From positions 1 to 64,000 of the forward strand of contig NZ_MSMP01000021.1 in NCBI RefSeq assembly GCF_001936575.1: DNA of 64,000 nucleotides, read 5' to 3'. The first letter of the stretch is position 1. Each line of letters starts with the position of its first letter. The DNA comes from Tenacibaculum agarivorans. GTDB taxonomy: Bacteria > Bacteroidota > Bacteroidia > Flavobacteriales > Flavobacteriaceae. This document shows, piece by piece, positions 42,386-51,236 of this stretch. Position numbers and translations under genes: made by a program. The notes under the pieces are model-generated. The model did not search any database, had not been told where the DNA came from, and saw only the letters and a program-made list of their open reading frames with translations.

Positions 42386-42886
42386 ATGAAACCTTTTAAT
42401 CTACTATTTTTTCTGTTTTTATTTCAGTTTTCTTTAGCACAAGAAAATGATTCAACAAAAATGATTAACGAAGCTTTATTAAAAGCAAAACAAGAGAACA
42501 AACACGTTTTTATTAATTACTATTCTACTAATTGTAGGTTTAGTAAAAAAATGAGGAGGAAAATGAATAAAGATTCTTTCAAAGAGTTATTCAGTACCAA
42601 CTACATTATTGTAGATATTTTTATACCTAAAAAAGAAACCTCTGATTATGTAGACTGTACCAATCCAATGAAATTTTTTGGTGAGAGTAATTGTAAAGAG
42701 ATAAAATTTCCATTTTGGTGTATATTAGATAGTGATGGAAATGATATTGTTGTTTCCTATAATGAAGGAAATAAAAATATAGGTTATCCTGATTGTAAAG
42801 AATCTATTCAGCGTTTTGTTGAGGTAGTACGAAGAACTTCTCACTTTTCTGATGTAAAGCTAAATTTGATTGCAGCTTCATTTTAA
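42386..42886 (+). CDS. Secreted thioredoxin-fold protein with CxxS motif
   Basis: 166 aa with signal peptide MKPFNLLFFLFLFQFSLAQE. The body is a thioredoxin-like (Thioredoxin_7/DUF255-like) fold: HVFINYYSTNCRFSKKMRRK has the active-site loop position but reads C-R-F-S, so the second Cys is missing, and the cis-Pro strand is FPFWCILDSDGNDIV. Two more Cys (DCTNP, SNCKEI) lie in an insert. A disulfide reductase with one resolving Cys missing would suit an isomerase-like or a binding role. No partner nearby. Confidence 0.75.
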   Translation: MKPFNLLFFLFLFQFSLAQENDSTKMINEALLKAKQENKHVFINYYSTNCRFSKKMRRKMNKDSFKELFSTNYIIVDIFIPKKETSDYVDCTNPMKFFGESNCKEIKFPFWCILDSDGNDIVVSYNEGNKNIGYPDCKESIQRFVEVVRRTSHFSDVKLNLIAASF

Positions 42887-43020
42887 GGATAAAAACCTGA
42901 AGAATAGTTACTTTATAAAGCATCATATATGTTTTTAAACATAAAAGAATAAACATGTGTAATTTTCAGTTCTATTTTTAGTCTCTACATTTTATAACTA
43001 GTTTCGTTATTAAAAAAAGA

Positions 43021-43563
43021 ATGATACTAGTTAACGAGAAAATTTCATTGCAAGAAATTTCAAATTCCGAAGCAGCAGATCTTTTTAACTTGATGAAAGA
43101 AGTATACCCACAAGCCTATGATTATTTTTGGCAAGATGGAGGAGATTGGTATGTGAATACACAATATTCTGAAGAGAATATTAGTAAAGAATTATTAGAA
43201 GAAAATGCTGAATACTTTTTTGTGCTTTATAATGGCGAAAAAGTAGGAAATTTTAGAATTATTTGGGATAAGACACTAGATAACTATAATGAGAAGAAAA
43301 AGTCTGTTAAACTCCATAGAATTTACTTACATAGTAAAATTCAGGGTAAAGGTGTTGGCAAAAAACTATTAGAATGGTTAGAATCTACAGCATTACAAAA
43401 ACAATATGAGTTGATTTGGTTAGATGCTATGGATGAAAAGCCACAAGCATTTCAGTTTTATAAAAAAATAGGGTATCAATACCATTCTCACTGTTTTTTA
43501 CCTTTTGATTTATTACATGATAGGTATAGAAAAATGAGCCAGGTATATAAGCTATTGGTTTAG
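43021..43563 (+). CDS. GNAT-family N-acetyltransferase
   Basis: 180 aa. The C-terminal half has the acetyl-CoA motif KLHRIYLHSKIQGKGVGKKLLEWLE (about 100-124; Q-G-K-G-V-G is the standard Q/RxxGxG/A loop) and FYKKIGYQYHS. The N-terminal half (LFNLMKEVYPQAYDYFWQDGGDWYVN) is specific to a flavobacterial subgroup of unknown substrate. A single cytosolic gene, converging with the pilus-like operon. Confidence 0.88.
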   Translation: MILVNEKISLQEISNSEAADLFNLMKEVYPQAYDYFWQDGGDWYVNTQYSEENISKELLEENAEYFFVLYNGEKVGNFRIIWDKTLDNYNEKKKSVKLHRIYLHSKIQGKGVGKKLLEWLESTALQKQYELIWLDAMDEKPQAFQFYKKIGYQYHSHCFLPFDLLHDRYRKMSQVYKLLV

Positions 43564-43570
43564 TTTTATA

Positions 43571-44092
43571 CTATTGATTTGAAATTACTTTTTTAAATAG
43601 TAATTCTAGTACTAAATATTCATTTCTTCTAGCGTAGTCTTTTTTCTTTTTAAAACTGTACGATTTTATTTCACCTAAACCTTCTTGTTCGAAATAATTT
43701 AAAAACTGAAGCAAGGCATTAAAATCTCCTTTTAATGTGATAGGGTAAACTTGAGATGCAATAGCGTTATCTAAAATTTCTACGCCATTATTAAATTCAA
43801 TAATTTCAATTTTATCAGCATTTTTATACGTATTGATTTTTTTCAATAAAATTTGCTGAAATGAATTGTTTAGAAAAACATTTTCAGCAGCCAATATAGA
43901 GTCTATATATTTATCTTCTTGTTTTAAAAAGCGAATATTTGATGTTATATTTTCAGCAGTTTCTTTTTCTTTGATTAAGTTTTGATACGAATTTTTTAAT
44001 TCAAAAGTACTTTTAAAACTTACAAAATAAAGTATTGGTAATAGCAATATAAAACCAATCAATACCATGATATTTTTTCTTTTATAACTCAT
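43571..44092 (-). CDS. PilO/GspM-like inner-membrane assembly protein
   Basis: 173 aa. One N-terminal helix (NIMVLIGFILLLPILYFVSF), a coiled coil (LKNSYQNLIKEKETAENI), then a small alpha/beta ferredoxin-like domain (VYPITLKGDFNALLQFLNYFEQEGLGEI) as in PilO and GspM. In type IV pili and type II secretion these form the inner-membrane ring with PilN/GspL. Its start overlaps the stop of the PilM/GspL-like gene by one base (TAATG). It is the last gene of the operon; a secretin gene would be expected next but is not there. Confidence 0.7.
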   Translation of the reverse strand: MSYKRKNIMVLIGFILLLPILYFVSFKSTFELKNSYQNLIKEKETAENITSNIRFLKQEDKYIDSILAAENVFLNNSFQQILLKKINTYKNADKIEIIEFNNGVEILDNAIASQVYPITLKGDFNALLQFLNYFEQEGLGEIKSYSFKKKKDYARRNEYLVLELLFKKVISNQ

Positions 44093-45273
44093 TATTTGAT
44101 CAGAATTAAAAGATGAAAATTCGTATTCTTTTTCCTTTTTTCTTTTTCAGTAGATAGCTCTAACAATTTCTCTACCCACTCCTTTTTTTCAATTTCATCT
44201 ATCCAGTTTGTAAACTCAACATAATCATTTAAAACACCTTTAACTTCAATTTCTTTTCCTTTAAATTTAGCTTCTTTTCCCTCTTTTAAAACGCCTACTA
44301 AAGGTTGATAGTTAATTTCAGTAAGGACAATGGATTTAGGAATTGAAGTAACAATTTGATCTGTATATTTCGCTACAGAAAAAGAGGAAGAGTTTTGTAA
44401 TTCTGCTACTAATTTTTTCTTTTTAGTAACATTATCATTTAACTTTTTTAGGGTAAGCTTAGCATCCTTTTTAATTTCTAATTCTTGTGAAAGTTGATTT
44501 ACTTTGGTATTGTAGTTATTAAAAAAAAGAAAGTTAATTAACACCAATATGAAAATTACACCTAAAGCGACTTTATATCCAAGATTAAAGAGTTTTTGAT
44601 CTTTAAAACTACTAACCAATTCTTTTTTATACTGAGTAGTGTTGTATAGATAAAAGTTAACAATAGCTCCTAAACTAAGTAAATACTCACTAGTGATGTG
44701 TAAACCATTAATATCATAGTCATTGACTTGAAAATGTTTAGAGATCGATTGAATAGCGTTTTGTTCGAGTGTTAACTTTGCATTTGAAGTGAAAACATCA
44801 TTTGATGAAATCATTGGTATAATGGAACTTATAGATAAGTTTCCTAAAGCAATATCTAATACTTTTAGATCGTTAGAGTTAAACTCTTCTAATATTTGCT
44901 GAACATAATCTTGTCGTACGATAGAAATGAAACTTGTGTTTGGTGATTCTTCTATTTGTAGATAAAAATCTTGTAATGAAAGTGTTGGAAAAGCACTTTT
45001 AAAAATACGTGTTTCATTATCATCTAGAGTAGTAACAGACTTAGATAACACTTGCTTATTGTTGAGTAGTACAACCAAATGCTTTTGATCTATCTTTTTA
45101 AGATGCTCAAATAAACTTTCAGTAGTGAAAAATTTATCAGAATTAGCAAGTAGTAGCTCTCCTTTGCTTTTAGTGAGTTGTAAACAATATAAAACTTCAT
45201 TGCCCTCTGAATCAAAAGAGTATTCAACAGCACAGTATGTATTTCCGAAAAATAAATGATCTTTCAGAGCCAT
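44092..45273 (-). CDS. PilM/PilN- or GspL-like assembly protein
   Basis: 393 aa. The N-terminal 230 residues are a cytosolic, actin-like (PilM/GspL-N) domain: CAVEYSFDSEGNEVLYCLQLTKSKGE, FLLNNKQVLSKSVTT-like text, and ITSEYLLSLGAIVNFYLY. A single helix (YKVALGVIFILVLINFLFF, about 236-255) and a periplasmic coiled coil with a PilN-like ferredoxin fold follow. It is thus a GspL-style fusion. Cytosolic PilM/GspL binds the ATPase; here the GspE-like protein is six genes upstream on the same strand. Confidence 0.72.
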   Translation of the reverse strand: MALKDHLFFGNTYCAVEYSFDSEGNEVLYCLQLTKSKGELLLANSDKFFTTESLFEHLKKIDQKHLVVLLNNKQVLSKSVTTLDDNETRIFKSAFPTLSLQDFYLQIEESPNTSFISIVRQDYVQQILEEFNSNDLKVLDIALGNLSISSIIPMISSNDVFTSNAKLTLEQNAIQSISKHFQVNDYDINGLHITSEYLLSLGAIVNFYLYNTTQYKKELVSSFKDQKLFNLGYKVALGVIFILVLINFLFFNNYNTKVNQLSQELEIKKDAKLTLKKLNDNVTKKKKLVAELQNSSSFSVAKYTDQIVTSIPKSIVLTEINYQPLVGVLKEGKEAKFKGKEIEVKGVLNDYVEFTNWIDEIEKKEWVEKLLELSTEKEKRKKNTNFHLLILIK

Positions 45274-45444
45274 TTAATATGTATTATTGATGAATTGCAA
45301 TGGTTTGGTATGTAATCTTTCATTTTTATAGTATAGAAAGATTATAAAGCTCTTTTTCATTTTTATTATTTTAAACTGAGTGTAAAAGTATAAAATAATT
45401 TCTTTTTTATAATTTTGCAGGTAAATAAAATCAATGATATTGAT

Positions 45445-45858
45445 ATGAAATTGAAATCTTTAAATAAAAAAGTAGACGCCTTTAACTTACAAGAATTATT
45501 AGTAGTGATGGTAATTATTGGTATTCTTGTGTTAATAGCTATGCCTTCTTTAATGAAACAAGTTACTAAAGCCAAAAGTATTGAAGCTAAAATTCAATTG
45601 AATCATTTGTGTAGTTTACAAAAGGACTACTTCTATTTGAACTCTAAATATTCAAATAATTTTAATGATATAGATTTTGAACCACCAGCAAATTTAGAAC
45701 AAGGTGGAACAGCATATTATAGCTATGAAATTATTGAAGCTTCTACCAATTCATTTAAAGCCAGAGCAACTGCTGTTAGTGATTTTGATGGTGATGGTAT
45801 TAGAAATGTTTGGGAAATAGACCAAGACAAAAAATTGAAGGAAGTAGTTAAAGATTAG
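45445..45858 (+). CDS. Major-pseudopilin-like protein (GspG type), Ala-1 cleavage site
   Basis: 137 aa from the ATG at 45445; the longer frame uses a TTG at 45415. The basic leader MKLKSLNKKVDA is followed by FNLQELLVVMVIIGILVLIAMPSLMKQ, the class III signal of pilins, with Glu+5 (FNLQE). Ala, not Gly, precedes the predicted cut. The rest resembles GspG: short repeats of helix, then acidic Ca-type loop DFDGDGIRNVWEIDQD (about 116-131). It is divergent from the rest of the operon, sharing a 170-base upstream region with it. Confidence 0.82.
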   Translation: MKLKSLNKKVDAFNLQELLVVMVIIGILVLIAMPSLMKQVTKAKSIEAKIQLNHLCSLQKDYFYLNSKYSNNFNDIDFEPPANLEQGGTAYYSYEIIEASTNSFKARATAVSDFDGDGIRNVWEIDQDKKLKEVVKD

Positions 45859-45904
45859 TTTGTAAAGATTTTTACAAAAGAAGAATTTAAGTTCAAGACA
45901 AAAA

Positions 45905-46227
45905 GAAAATATCTTTGTAAGTAGACCCTAAACGTTTCCTGAGGTTCTCGAAGGAAATGAGAAAGGGAGATGAAGCAATCTGTTATTTGAGAGACTAGAT
46001 GCAAGAAAGAAGAAAAGAGACAATTTATACTGCTACTGAAGTACTGGAAACTGCCAACTAATAGTAATGAGATCACTTCATTATTTCAATTCCTCGTGAT
46101 AACGGAAAAAATGAACGTCTTTGCGAGTGGAACGCAGTGGAGTGAAGCAATCTGTTTTTGAGAAACGAGAACCAAAAGCCAAGAAAATAGACATATTAAT
46201 ACTAGTACTGAAAACTATTGACTATTA
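45905..46227. repeat. Two tandem diverged copies of a dispersed repeat (REP-type)
   Basis: The copies (about 45907-46080 and 46108-46227) share GAAGCAATCTGTT, TTTGAGA, AAGAAAA.AGACA, ATACT...TACTG.AAACT and ACTA.TA in order. The second holds GTCTTTGCGAG ... GTGAAGCAATCTGTT, the REP-type sequence also found in gltX. There is no ORF of weight on either strand; this fills the 370-base gap. Confidence 0.6.
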
Positions 46228-47355
46228 TTAATTAATAACCGTACTTAAGTTAAACATTGGTATGTACATAGCTACTAAAATAGTAGCAATAACAACACCT
46301 AAGACTAAAATAATTACGGGCTCTAATACAGAACTTAACATTTTAGATCGGTATTCAATATCTTTATTGTATTGTTCTGTTAGACGTTGAAAAATTACTT
46401 GATTTTGGTTAGTTTCTTCAGCTACTTTTATCAATGCAGCCATTTTAGAATCAAATACTTTGTGTTTACTGATACTTTCAGAAAATGATTTTCCCAATAA
46501 AATATCCGATTCTATAGTTTTTAAAGCGTTTTGTAATGGATAAAATGTAATCATTTTTTGTGTGAGCTGAATTCCATTTAACAAAGGTACTTTAGCTCCA
46601 ATTAATAACGTTATCGCTTGTGTAAACTGCGCTATTTTTACTTTTCGTAAAAATTCCCCAATAAAAGGTAATCTTAGTACCATAGTAGCAGAAAATCGTT
46701 TATACCATTCTTTAGATTTAACAATACTTCTAAAGATCATCCATACAGCAATCATGACAAGAAATATCCAATAATATGCTCTGAAAAAATTAGAAACGTT
46801 AATTATTTTTTCAGTTATCCAAGGCAATTTAATACCATTTTGTTTGAAAATATCAGCAAACATAGGCACCACAAATTGCATCATAAAAATAACAGCAAAA
46901 AAGGCTGTAAAAAGAATAATTATAGGATAAGATAAGGCATTAATCACCGTTCTTTTTTGTTCGTTTTTTCTTTTATAAAAAACACTTAATTCTTCAATTA
47001 CCTTATGTAAAGTTCCTGTTCTTTCTCCAATTTGAACAGAGTAAAATTCATAATCAGAAAATGCTTTGTGCAGTTGAAGTGCATCGGAAAAATTCTTTCC
47101 AGAAATTAAACCTTGTATAATGGTTTGAAACAAGTTAATATCTTGTTCTTTTTTCTGTTCTTTAGCAATAAGATCTAAAGCATCTTTTAATTCTAAACCA
47201 GCTTGTAATAATACATACAATTCGGTATAAAAAGCTTCCTTTTTTTTATTGGTAAAAGAATTACCAAATAAAGAAATTTCTTTTTTCAGGATTTGATCAA
47301 TGTCAAAACTGTTTTCCGTAGTATTTTTTTGTACTTTTTTTATTTCAAATCCCAT
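46228..47355 (-). CDS. GspF/PilC-like inner-membrane platform protein
   Basis: 375 aa. It has two copies of the GspF cytosolic helical domain (about 40-160 and 240-340; KEAFYTELYVLLQAGLELKDALDLIA and KIAQFTQAITLLIGAKVPLLNGIQLTQ) separated by membrane helices (INALSYPIIILFTAFFAVIFMMQF; FFRAYYWIFLVMIAVWMIF) and closed by a last helix (VLEPVIILVLGVVIATILVAMYIPMF). This is the rotary platform that the ATPase drives to add pilin subunits. It lies 2 bases after the pseudopilin gene at 47358. Confidence 0.93.
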   Translation of the reverse strand: MGFEIKKVQKNTTENSFDIDQILKKEISLFGNSFTNKKKEAFYTELYVLLQAGLELKDALDLIAKEQKKEQDINLFQTIIQGLISGKNFSDALQLHKAFSDYEFYSVQIGERTGTLHKVIEELSVFYKRKNEQKRTVINALSYPIIILFTAFFAVIFMMQFVVPMFADIFKQNGIKLPWITEKIINVSNFFRAYYWIFLVMIAVWMIFRSIVKSKEWYKRFSATMVLRLPFIGEFLRKVKIAQFTQAITLLIGAKVPLLNGIQLTQKMITFYPLQNALKTIESDILLGKSFSESISKHKVFDSKMAALIKVAEETNQNQVIFQRLTEQYNKDIEYRSKMLSSVLEPVIILVLGVVIATILVAMYIPMFNLSTVIN

Positions 47356-47357
47356 AA

Positions 47358-47810
47358 TTAATCATTTACATAAAAAGCAGCATCTTTTTCAGCATATACA
47401 AATGAACTTCTGTTATTCACATGTTGAGCTTCAAAACGAAAAGCATCTATAAAACCCGAGTTTACTTTTTTACCATCTAATAAAAACGCACTATTATGTA
47501 TGGCAATGGCAAATGTATCCTTATTTCTAAGAACGTAAGTGTCTTTAATTTGATACATCACTGAATCCAAAGCATTTTTAAATTGCACGTTATTATTTCC
47601 TTTCAAATTACCGATTCCGTAGTTGTTAAAATCTTTATGTATTATTTTTTCAAATCGTACCAATTCTTCTTTTTTCTGAAATCGATTTTGAATAGATCCT
47701 ACTTGTCTTTTTACCATAGATAATGCCATAAATGCCATAGATACCACAATGGTAGATACAATCATTACTACAATTAATTCTGTAAGTGTAAAGGCGTCAA
47801 TCTTCTTCAT
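47358..47810 (-). CDS. Minor pseudopilin (GspJ/I-like), Ala-1 cleavage site
   Basis: Starting at the second Met (47810): MKKIDA-FTLTELIVVMIVSTIVVSMAFMAL. The leader again ends in Asp-Ala, cut A-F, with Glu at +5. The mature part is about 144 aa and mostly alpha/beta (RFEKIIHKDFNNYGIGNLKGNNNVQF; SFVYAEKDAAFYVND). Its start overlaps the upstream pseudopilin gene by 14 bases. Probably a tip or priming subunit. Confidence 0.8.
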   Translation of the reverse strand: MKKIDAFTLTELIVVMIVSTIVVSMAFMALSMVKRQVGSIQNRFQKKEELVRFEKIIHKDFNNYGIGNLKGNNNVQFKNALDSVMYQIKDTYVLRNKDTFAIAIHNSAFLLDGKKVNSGFIDAFRFEAQHVNNRSSFVYAEKDAAFYVND

Positions 47811-48138
47811 TTGCAATGAGTTTTTTAATTAACTTTTTATTGTTCTTTTTAGCAGTAATTTCAAAGTGTATCCATTCTATATTATTTTCTTTTTCTTTAT
47901 GTATATCATAGCTAAATTTTCCATCGCTTGACACGTAAGGAAGTTGCAAAGCATTGGTATTGTATTGATATATTAATTCATGAAGCACAGTATTTTGTTC
48001 ATAATTATCTCTTTTATGTATGCTACGGAGTAAATTACTTAAAATTGCCATAGCTATACCAAAAACCAAAACTATAATTACGGTAGCTACTAAAACTTCA
48101 TTTAAAGAAGAGGCTTTAATTTTCTTTAATATAACCAT
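47797..48138 (-). CDS. Minor pseudopilin, Ala-1 cleavage site
   Basis: 113 aa. Leader MVILKKIKA, then SSLNEVLVATVIIVLVFGIAMAILS: Ser replaces the usual Phe at +1, and Glu+5 is present (SSLNE). The rest is short (DIHKEKENNIEWIHFEITAKKNNKK). It overlaps the next upstream gene (413 aa) by 13 bases and the downstream one by 14, so translation is tightly coupled. Confidence 0.75.
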   Translation of the reverse strand: MVILKKIKASSLNEVLVATVIIVLVFGIAMAILSNLLRSIHKRDNYEQNTVLHELIYQYNTNALQLPYVSSDGKFSYDIHKEKENNIEWIHFEITAKKNNKKLIKKLIANEED

Positions 48139-49367
48139 TTTGCTACTGACTTTTTATTAGAACTAATTCCTAATCCAACATATTGTTGAGGTAAATTTAT
48201 AGCATTTACACTACCATTATAAATGTGGTTTATATATACGCTTCCGAATTGTCTGGTGATAAAATTATCAGCATATACTTCACCTTTTACATTCCCTAAT
48301 AGTTCTACATTTCCTTTACAGAAAACTTCACCTGTTACTTCAGCACTTTCTTCTATTTTAATTTGTGGAAAGTAGCTGATTTCTTTTGATTCTTTTTTAA
48401 GAAATACTATTCCTCCTTTGATATCACTTTTTTTACCAATAAAAATGCCGTGATCATCTTCTATTTTGTCTTTCTTATAATTAATGACAAGAGCTGAAGG
48501 ATAGAATAAATTCACTTGATTATCAACAGTAATTTTTTTGGTTGCTATAGCTTGAAAATTTCCTTGTACCCCCGATTTAATTTCTATTTCAGGAGCTTTT
48601 AGTATAATATCTTCTAAAACAGTCTCTTTTTCAACAGTTATTTTGCTATTTGATGTGATAATAATATTTCCTTTTAAAGTAATATTTTGAAGTCTTATCG
48701 GTTGATAATCTGAATAGAATAAGGTTTCTTTATGAAAAGACTGTACCAATTTCATATCTTCTTTTAATTCGAAGTTATTGGTAGAAACGATAGTCGTATT
48801 TTCGAGTTGTTTGATTCTATTATTTTCAGGCAAATGAGAAGCACTTTTATAAGAGTTTCCATGAATTAGTCTATTTCCATAAAAAGAAGTTCCTGCAATA
48901 TTTCCTCTTTTTACCCCTTGTTTTGGTAAAAAAGCATTTCCCTTAATGTGAGTAGTCCCTACGAGAACTAACGGAGTATTTTTTTCCGTTAAGTAAATAG
49001 CTGATTTATTTTGTATTTGATTTCCTATTAAACCAATTTTTTGAAAACGTTCTTTATTCACTTTAGCCGTTATGCTAACCACATCAAAAAGTCCCCATTT
49101 TTTTTGATATAAAAGTGTCTCTTCTTTTTCGTTTTCAGAGAATTTTAATTGATTTTCTGTATTGTAAGTTAGGTTTTGTGTAGATAGATACCTAAATCCG
49201 TTAGTCACATTAAAAACTGCCTGTTTATACAAGTTGTTTTTTTGAGCTATTTTATGCTGTACGTTAATTAATTGAATAAAAGCGGCTAAAATAATCAGTA
49301 TAATAACAGAAACAACCAACACGTATTGCAATGCTCCTGCGTTCACTTTTTTGTTCCACTTCCACAT
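48126..49367 (-). CDS. Large pseudopilin-like protein with bactofilin-like beta-solenoid
   Basis: 413 aa. The leader MWKWNKKVNA is followed by GALQYVLVVSVIILIILAAFIQLI, a pilin-type helix with Ala-1 but Gln-Tyr instead of Thr-x-Glu, so Glu+5 is missing, as in GspK. The rest is repetitive beta: ITLKGNIIITSNSKITVEKETVLEDIILKAPEIEIKSG is one such run, and TGEVFCKGNVELLGNVKGEVYADNF closes it, recalling polymer-forming bactofilin/DUF-type solenoids. A GspK-like place at the pseudopilus tip with an unusual head domain is my reading. Confidence 0.65.
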   Translation of the reverse strand: MWKWNKKVNAGALQYVLVVSVIILIILAAFIQLINVQHKIAQKNNLYKQAVFNVTNGFRYLSTQNLTYNTENQLKFSENEKEETLLYQKKWGLFDVVSITAKVNKERFQKIGLIGNQIQNKSAIYLTEKNTPLVLVGTTHIKGNAFLPKQGVKRGNIAGTSFYGNRLIHGNSYKSASHLPENNRIKQLENTTIVSTNNFELKEDMKLVQSFHKETLFYSDYQPIRLQNITLKGNIIITSNSKITVEKETVLEDIILKAPEIEIKSGVQGNFQAIATKKITVDNQVNLFYPSALVINYKKDKIEDDHGIFIGKKSDIKGGIVFLKKESKEISYFPQIKIEESAEVTGEVFCKGNVELLGNVKGEVYADNFITRQFGSVYINHIYNGSVNAINLPQQYVGLGISSNKKSVAKWLY

Positions 49368-49372
49368 CTTTT

Positions 49373-49822
49373 TTATTTTGTAACTGTTTTAGTTTGTCCT
49401 TGGTAGCGTAATCTAATGGTGTTACTGTTACCTGATACCAATTTTACGCCATTTATAACCGATCCGGTTTTCATAATATGCTGATTTCCATTTATAGTAA
49501 CAATAAACGATTTACTGTTTTTATTCATTACAATACCTTGGTAACTAGTGTTTGGAAAAGGAATAGTTGATACTTTTTTTCGATTTGAAGTAGTTTTCTT
49601 TTTAGCAACGCTTTTGTACTTGTCTAAAAAAGGATCACGAGTATGCTCAGCAACTTTATATCTTTCTTTTTTTTGAGTTGCTTTAGGTGTAAACTTTTTA
49701 TAGTTAATTTCAGGTATATCTTCAGTGTGTGCATTTAAATATCCAAAAAATTGAAATCCGACCACACTCCAAATTAAGATCACTACAACTAGTAAAATGT
49801 ATGTTTTTTGTTGCTTTTTCAT
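49373..49822 (-). CDS. GspC/PilP-like protein
   Basis: 149 aa. One N-terminal helix (TYILLVVVILIWSVVGFQFFGYL), a basic linker (PKATQKKERYKVAEHTRDPFLDKYKSVAKKK), then a small beta domain, SYQGIVMNKNSKSFIVTINGNQHIM then GVKLVSGNSNTIRLRYQG, matching the homology region of GspC and PilP. These link the inner-membrane ring to the secretin. It lies between the GspE gene and the large pseudopilin with gaps of 4-5 bases. Confidence 0.75.
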   Translation of the reverse strand: MKKQQKTYILLVVVILIWSVVGFQFFGYLNAHTEDIPEINYKKFTPKATQKKERYKVAEHTRDPFLDKYKSVAKKKTTSNRKKVSTIPFPNTSYQGIVMNKNSKSFIVTINGNQHIMKTGSVINGVKLVSGNSNTIRLRYQGQTKTVTK

Positions 49823-49826
49823 GAGT

Positions 49827-51236
49827 TTAAGAAATTAATAATGAATATACTTCGTCTATAGAAGTTATTCCTTCTTTAATTAAGGTTATGGCGTTATCTT
49901 TTAAGGTATGGATCTTTTTTTCTGCTAAATAGGCTTCAATTTCTAATTCTTCCTTTTTAATAGCCTTTTCAATGTCTTTGGTTACAGGAATAATTTCATA
50001 AATGGCTTTTCTACCTTTATAACCTGTTTGATAACAGTGTTCACAACCCACAGCGGTATAATGACTAGTAATGATTCCTTTTGAGTACAATTCTTCAGGG
50101 ACATCATCTGCTTCTGTTGCTACTTCTACTTTACAATGATCACAAAGTTTTCTTACTAAACGTTGTGCTACACTTACGTTTAAAGTACTAGCAATTAAAA
50201 AAGAAGGTACGCCCATGTCTATCAATCTAGAAATGGTTCCCCAAGCAGAATTTGTATGAATAGTAGAGAGTACTAAATGTCCTGTTAATGCAGCTCTAAT
50301 AGCCATATTAGCTGTAGCTACATCTCTAATCTCACCCACCATGATTACATCAGGATCTTGACGCAAAAATGTTCGTAAAGTACTGGCAAAGTCCAAACCG
50401 ATATCTTCTTTTAATTGTACTTGGTTTACACCTTCTAAAGTATATTCTATAGGATCTTCTATAGTAAGAATATTGGTATCTTCCTTGTTGAGTTCTTTTA
50501 AGGTGGCATAAAGCGTGGTAGTTTTACCAGAACCGGTAGGCCCAGATATTAGAATAATACCATTGGGTTTTTTAACGGAATTTTTATAGGTTTTTAGTTC
50601 TTCAGTAGTAAAACCTAATTTTTCTAATTGAATAGCGACGCTATTTTTAGAAAGTATACGTAATACTAGCTTTTCACCATGCAAAGTAGGTAATGATGAT
50701 ACCCTGATATCAAAATCTTCATGTGAAGTACTAATATTAATACGGCCGTCTTGAGGTAATCTTTTTTCTGAAATATCCATACCCGACATAATCTTTAATC
50801 GGTTGATAATTTTAGGATATTCGCTTACAGAAATTAGATACTTTTCAATGAGTTTTCCATCTATTCTAAAACGAACTTTATTCATTTCTTCAAATGCTTC
50901 AAAATGAATATCACTACTGCCTATTTCTTTGGCTTCATGAATAATATTCAGTAAAAAATCATCAGAATAGGTTAATGTAGAGGTGTTTTTGTTTCTTTTT
51001 CTATAGTTGCTTAGTAAAAATTGATTGATAACCTCTTGTTGTTCTATTTGTAGTGCAACAGTGGTACCGAGTACAATTTCCAATTCATTTTTTAACTCAT
51101 TTACATTATTGGTATCGGTTAAAAATGTAATACTTTCTTGATTGTTTTGAACAGGAATAATTCTGTATTGATAAGCCAATTCAGAAGGTATTAATTGTAA
51201 GAGCTCGGTAGTAATATCAAAGTTTCTCTCTTTCAT
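49827..51236 (-). CDS. GspE/PilB-like secretion ATPase
   Basis: 469 aa. Walker A GPTGSGKTTTLYATL (about 236-250), Asp box EDPIEYTLEGVNQVQ, Walker B DPDVIMVGEIRD, His box HLVLSTIHTNSA, and a tetracysteine zinc motif with two CxxC pairs (CDHC and CEHC) near 375-410. The N-terminal GspE-N-type domain is short. It drives pseudopilus assembly. Its start is 1 base after the stop of the prepilin peptidase. Confidence 0.95.
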   Translation of the reverse strand: MKERNFDITTELLQLIPSELAYQYRIIPVQNNQESITFLTDTNNVNELKNELEIVLGTTVALQIEQQEVINQFLLSNYRKRNKNTSTLTYSDDFLLNIIHEAKEIGSSDIHFEAFEEMNKVRFRIDGKLIEKYLISVSEYPKIINRLKIMSGMDISEKRLPQDGRINISTSHEDFDIRVSSLPTLHGEKLVLRILSKNSVAIQLEKLGFTTEELKTYKNSVKKPNGIILISGPTGSGKTTTLYATLKELNKEDTNILTIEDPIEYTLEGVNQVQLKEDIGLDFASTLRTFLRQDPDVIMVGEIRDVATANMAIRAALTGHLVLSTIHTNSAWGTISRLIDMGVPSFLIASTLNVSVAQRLVRKLCDHCKVEVATEADDVPEELYSKGIITSHYTAVGCEHCYQTGYKGRKAIYEIIPVTKDIEKAIKKEELEIEAYLAEKKIHTLKDNAITLIKEGITSIDEVYSLLIS

